A model generated the notes under the pieces. That model was given only the letters and a program-made list of their open reading frames with translations. It was not told the DNA's origin and did no database searches. Source: Candidatus Nitrosopumilus sp. (GTDB taxonomy: Archaea > Thermoproteota > Nitrososphaeria > Nitrososphaerales > Nitrosopumilaceae). From it: DNA of 60,312 nucleotides. This document shows, in pieces, positions 58,567 through 60,312 of the stretch; the first letter of the stretch is position 1, and each line of letters begins with the position of its first letter. Location of the stretch: contig JAOTTS010000013.1 of NCBI GenBank assembly GCA_029864335.1, forward strand, positions 1 to 60,312, read 5' to 3'. A program made the translations under genes and the position numbers.

Positions 58567-59564
58567 TGCTAAAACAACTAGAAAATCTAATTGAAATTGA
58601 TCAAGACATCACTGATGATGCATATGGAACCTATTATGACAAAAGATCACTTGAGCAATTACTAAACTACGGAATCATACTATTGGACAAGCCTCCAGGT
58701 CCTACAAGTCACGAAACAGTTGCATGGGTAAAACGAATTTTGAAACTTCCAAAGATTGGTCACAGTGGAACTCTTGATCCTCAAGTTTCAGGAGTACTGC
58801 CGTTAGGATTAGGTGAGGCAACAAAAGCATTAGGTGTCTTACTTTTAGGTCCAAAAGAATACGTTGCATTAGGACGAGTACATTCTCTTCCATCAAAAGA
58901 AAAACTTACAGAAATAATCAATTTGTTCAAAGGAGAAATATTTCAAAAACCCCCACAACGTTCAGCAGTTGTTAGACAAACAAGAACAAGAGCTATCTAT
59001 GAATTTGAATTAATAGAACAAAAAGAAAGACTTCTCTTAACTCGAGTTCTATGTGAATCTGGAACCTATATTAGAAAATTATATTATGATATTGGAGAAA
59101 TTCTAGGATCTGGTGCTACAATGATTGAGCTTAGAAGAACCAGAGTAGACCAATTTTATGAATCTGATGACCTAGTTACTCTTCATGAACTAGCAAATGC
59201 ATTTGCATTATGGGAAGAAAACAAAGATGATTCTAGATTAATGAAAATGATTAAACCTGTAGAGTATGCTCTAAGTGAATTAAAATCTGTAATGATTCGT
59301 GACTCTGCAGTAGATGCAATGTGTCATGGTGCTCAGCTTGCAATTCCTGGCATTTTGAAAATTTCTCCAAATCTAAAGAAAGGTGATCTAGTTGGAATTT
59401 ACACTCAAAAAGGAGAAGCAGTAGCTTTGGCTGAATCTATAATGTCTGAAGAAGAGATTCGTGATGCAACAAAGGGATATGCATTTGAAACAAAGAGAAT
59501 CATTATGGCCCCAAACACATATCCTAAAAAATGGAGAACAAAACCAACTTATCCAAAGGATTAA
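58563..59564 (+). CDS. truB: tRNA/rRNA pseudouridine synthase TruB/Cbf5
   Basis: 333 residues. The catalytic aspartate is in HSGTLDPQVSGVLPLGLGEA (near residue 79); the KPPGPTSHETVAWVKRIL motif precedes it. The C-terminal PUA domain (about 240-320) reads VMIRDSAVDAMCHGAQLAIP and LVGIYTQKGEAVALAE. The archaeal enzyme is the Cbf5 of H/ACA RNPs, and also acts on tRNA U55. No rpl14e lies before it. Confidence 0.96.
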   Translation: MMLKQLENLIEIDQDITDDAYGTYYDKRSLEQLLNYGIILLDKPPGPTSHETVAWVKRILKLPKIGHSGTLDPQVSGVLPLGLGEATKALGVLLLGPKEYVALGRVHSLPSKEKLTEIINLFKGEIFQKPPQRSAVVRQTRTRAIYEFELIEQKERLLLTRVLCESGTYIRKLYYDIGEILGSGATMIELRRTRVDQFYESDDLVTLHELANAFALWEENKDDSRLMKMIKPVEYALSELKSVMIRDSAVDAMCHGAQLAIPGILKISPNLKKGDLVGIYTQKGEAVALAESIMSEEEIRDATKGYAFETKRIIMAPNTYPKKWRTKPTYPKD

Positions 59565-60034
59565 CATCAAATAATTGTTCTGAAGACATGTTAGTGAAAA
59601 GCCTGGTAATTTTTATTGCAATTGGAGTGGTTTCAGGTTTTGCGTATGGTGTTTACTTGATGGATGTAAAAAATACAAATCAACTGGTATTTGTTGAAGG
59701 CCCTTCAATATCTTTAGTTACTGAAAAATTTGATTTTAAAAAAGGTGAGGAGATAAAAATTCAAATTGTAAATTCTGGTACAACTCCTCTAACTTTCACT
59801 GATACATCTTATGGTCTTAGAATTACCGGATTATCTGGAATATTGATGTATACACCAGTTAGTGCACAAGTTGTTTCCCATCTTGATCCTGGTGATGAAG
59901 TTGAATTATTATGGGATCAAATAAAAAATGATGGTAATGTTGCATTAGATGGTCTATACAAAATCTCTGCAAAGGGAATGGATGATCAAGGAATCCCTGT
60001 AGAGAAATCCACTACTGTTACAATTTGGAAGTAG
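59531..60034 (+). CDS. Membrane-anchored exported beta-domain protein
   Basis: 167 residues from ATG 59531, overlapping truB by 34 bases; ATG 59588 (MLVKSLVIF) would remove 19 residues and leave a short signal/anchor. The helix SLVIFIAIGVVSGFAYGVYL is followed by an Ig-like domain (VTEKFDFKKGEEIKIQIVNS then TPLTFTDTSYGLRITGLSG). This resembles thaumarchaeal extracytoplasmic proteins of unknown function. Confidence 0.55.
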   Translation: MENKTNLSKGLTSNNCSEDMLVKSLVIFIAIGVVSGFAYGVYLMDVKNTNQLVFVEGPSISLVTEKFDFKKGEEIKIQIVNSGTTPLTFTDTSYGLRITGLSGILMYTPVSAQVVSHLDPGDEVELLWDQIKNDGNVALDGLYKISAKGMDDQGIPVEKSTTVTIWK

Positions 60035-60053
60035 ATTTTCAAATAAGTAACAT

Positions 60054-60064
60054 AATTTATAATC
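60054..60064 (+). promoter_or_regulatory. TATA box for tRNA-Ser
   Basis: AATTTATAATC lies about 35-45 bases before the mature 5' end of tRNA-Ser, the expected place for an archaeal tRNA promoter with a short leader. Confidence 0.55.
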
Positions 60065-60098
60065 ACATTTTACCGAGTACTTTTGTCGTTAGACTTGT

Positions 60099-60199
60099 GC
60101 CGGGGTCGCCTAGCCTGGTAGGGCGCGCGCCTGGAAATTATTAACCATAAAGCGCGTTCTCGCAAGGGAACGGGAGTTCAAATCTCCCTCCCGGCGCCA
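60099..60199 (+). tRNA. tRNA-Ser (GGA) with a 14-nt intron
   Basis: Acceptor GCCGGGG pairs with TCCCGGC (discriminator G at 60196; CCA encoded at 60197-60199). D-stem GCCT/GGGC, anticodon stem CGCGC/GCGCG, T-arm GGGAG-TTCAAAT-CTCCC. The loop CTGGAA...A plus 14 extra bases places GGA as the anticodon and an intron after position 37. A long variable arm (TTCTCGCAAGGGAAC) confirms a class II tRNA and hence Ser. Confidence 0.92.
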
Positions 60200-60256
60200 T
60201 CTAATTAGAGAAAATCCAGATACGCCGTTATGGATTAAGACTAGTGCTAACAAAAT

Positions 60257-60312
60257 TTGGCAAGAGTCTCAGACACTGAAGGTAATATTATTGGTATTTG
60301 CAGACTTACTGC
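60257..60312 (+). CDS. Possible start of a gene cut by the window end
   Basis: TTG 60257 opens ARVSDTEGNIIGICRLTA-like sequence to the last base, after an in-frame TAA. Only 18 codons are visible, so identity cannot be judged. It may be the next gene of the downstream operon. Confidence 0.3.
   Translation, partial: MARVSDTEGNIIGICRLT

Overview
The window is AT-rich archaeal chromosome, almost certainly from a marine ammonia-oxidising thaumarchaeon (Nitrososphaerota) of the Nitrosopumilus type. Pointers are the single unsplit RNA polymerase A gene (split in two in most other archaea), archaeal-type ribosomal proteins (L30e, L19e, L32e, P0, P1/L12), TFB, archaeal AlaRS and LeuRS, archaeal SecY/SecE, two intron-bearing tRNA genes, many single-domain Lrp-type (RAM) proteins, and many very small zinc-ribbon proteins. 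No ammonia-oxidation gene lies in the window itself. Assignments come from reading translations and motifs; no database search was possible.

Layout. 1-9 kb: end of rpoB, fused rpoA, an Lsm protein, two exported proteins, then rpl30e-nusA-rps12-rps7 and a tRNA-Gln gene. 9-15.7 kb: accessory genes (cysteine-cluster protein, flavoprotein, nitroreductase) followed by a run of small, partly broken genes. 15.8-21.4 kb: leuS and alaS. 21.4-22.8 kb: tiny ORFs, several interrupted. 22.9-26 kb: a conserved hypothetical gene, rpl12, a TRIC/UPF0126 membrane protein, tfb and an AbrB-like protein. 26-27.7 kb: a UbiA-like membrane protein, a chorismate-lyase-like protein and a UbiE/MenG-like methyltransferase, a possible quinone-type pathway. 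27.7-31.5 kb: RAM-domain proteins, DUF1059 and several broken genes, including a Fur-family regulator. 31.5-37.7 kb: MscS channel with a DUF432-like partner, a CBS protein, a small-protein operon divergent from a gene with a palindromic promoter, and a response regulator/histidine kinase pair. 37.7-46.1 kb: rpl10-rpl1, an Lrp regulator, a TPP enzyme, rpl11-nusG-secE, dtdA, an alkyltransferase, rpl19e and rpl32e. 46.2-50.6 kb: pckA, a membrane-anchored subtilase and sod. 50.6-60.3 kb: pfdA-ftsY-argF, then the end of the S10/spc-type cluster (rpl18, rps5, rpl30, rpl15, secY, adkA, an EMC3/DUF106 protein, cmk, truB), an exported protein and tRNA-Ser.

The housekeeping genes cooperate in transcription (RpoA, TFB, NusA, Spt5), translation (ribosomal proteins, two synthetases, DtdA, TruB) and co-translational membrane targeting (FtsY, SecY, SecE, EMC3-like protein, prefoldin).

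The most striking pattern is selective decay. More than ten small accessory genes (zinc ribbons, a Fur regulator, an LEA/WHy-like membrane protein, RAM- and roadblock-like proteins) carry in-frame stops, frameshifts or lost start codons, while every long essential gene is intact. Some lesions sit in A/T homopolymers and could be sequencing errors; the nonsense codons and missing ATGs cannot be explained by homopolymer miscounting. The alternatives are true pseudogenisation, recoding or readthrough.
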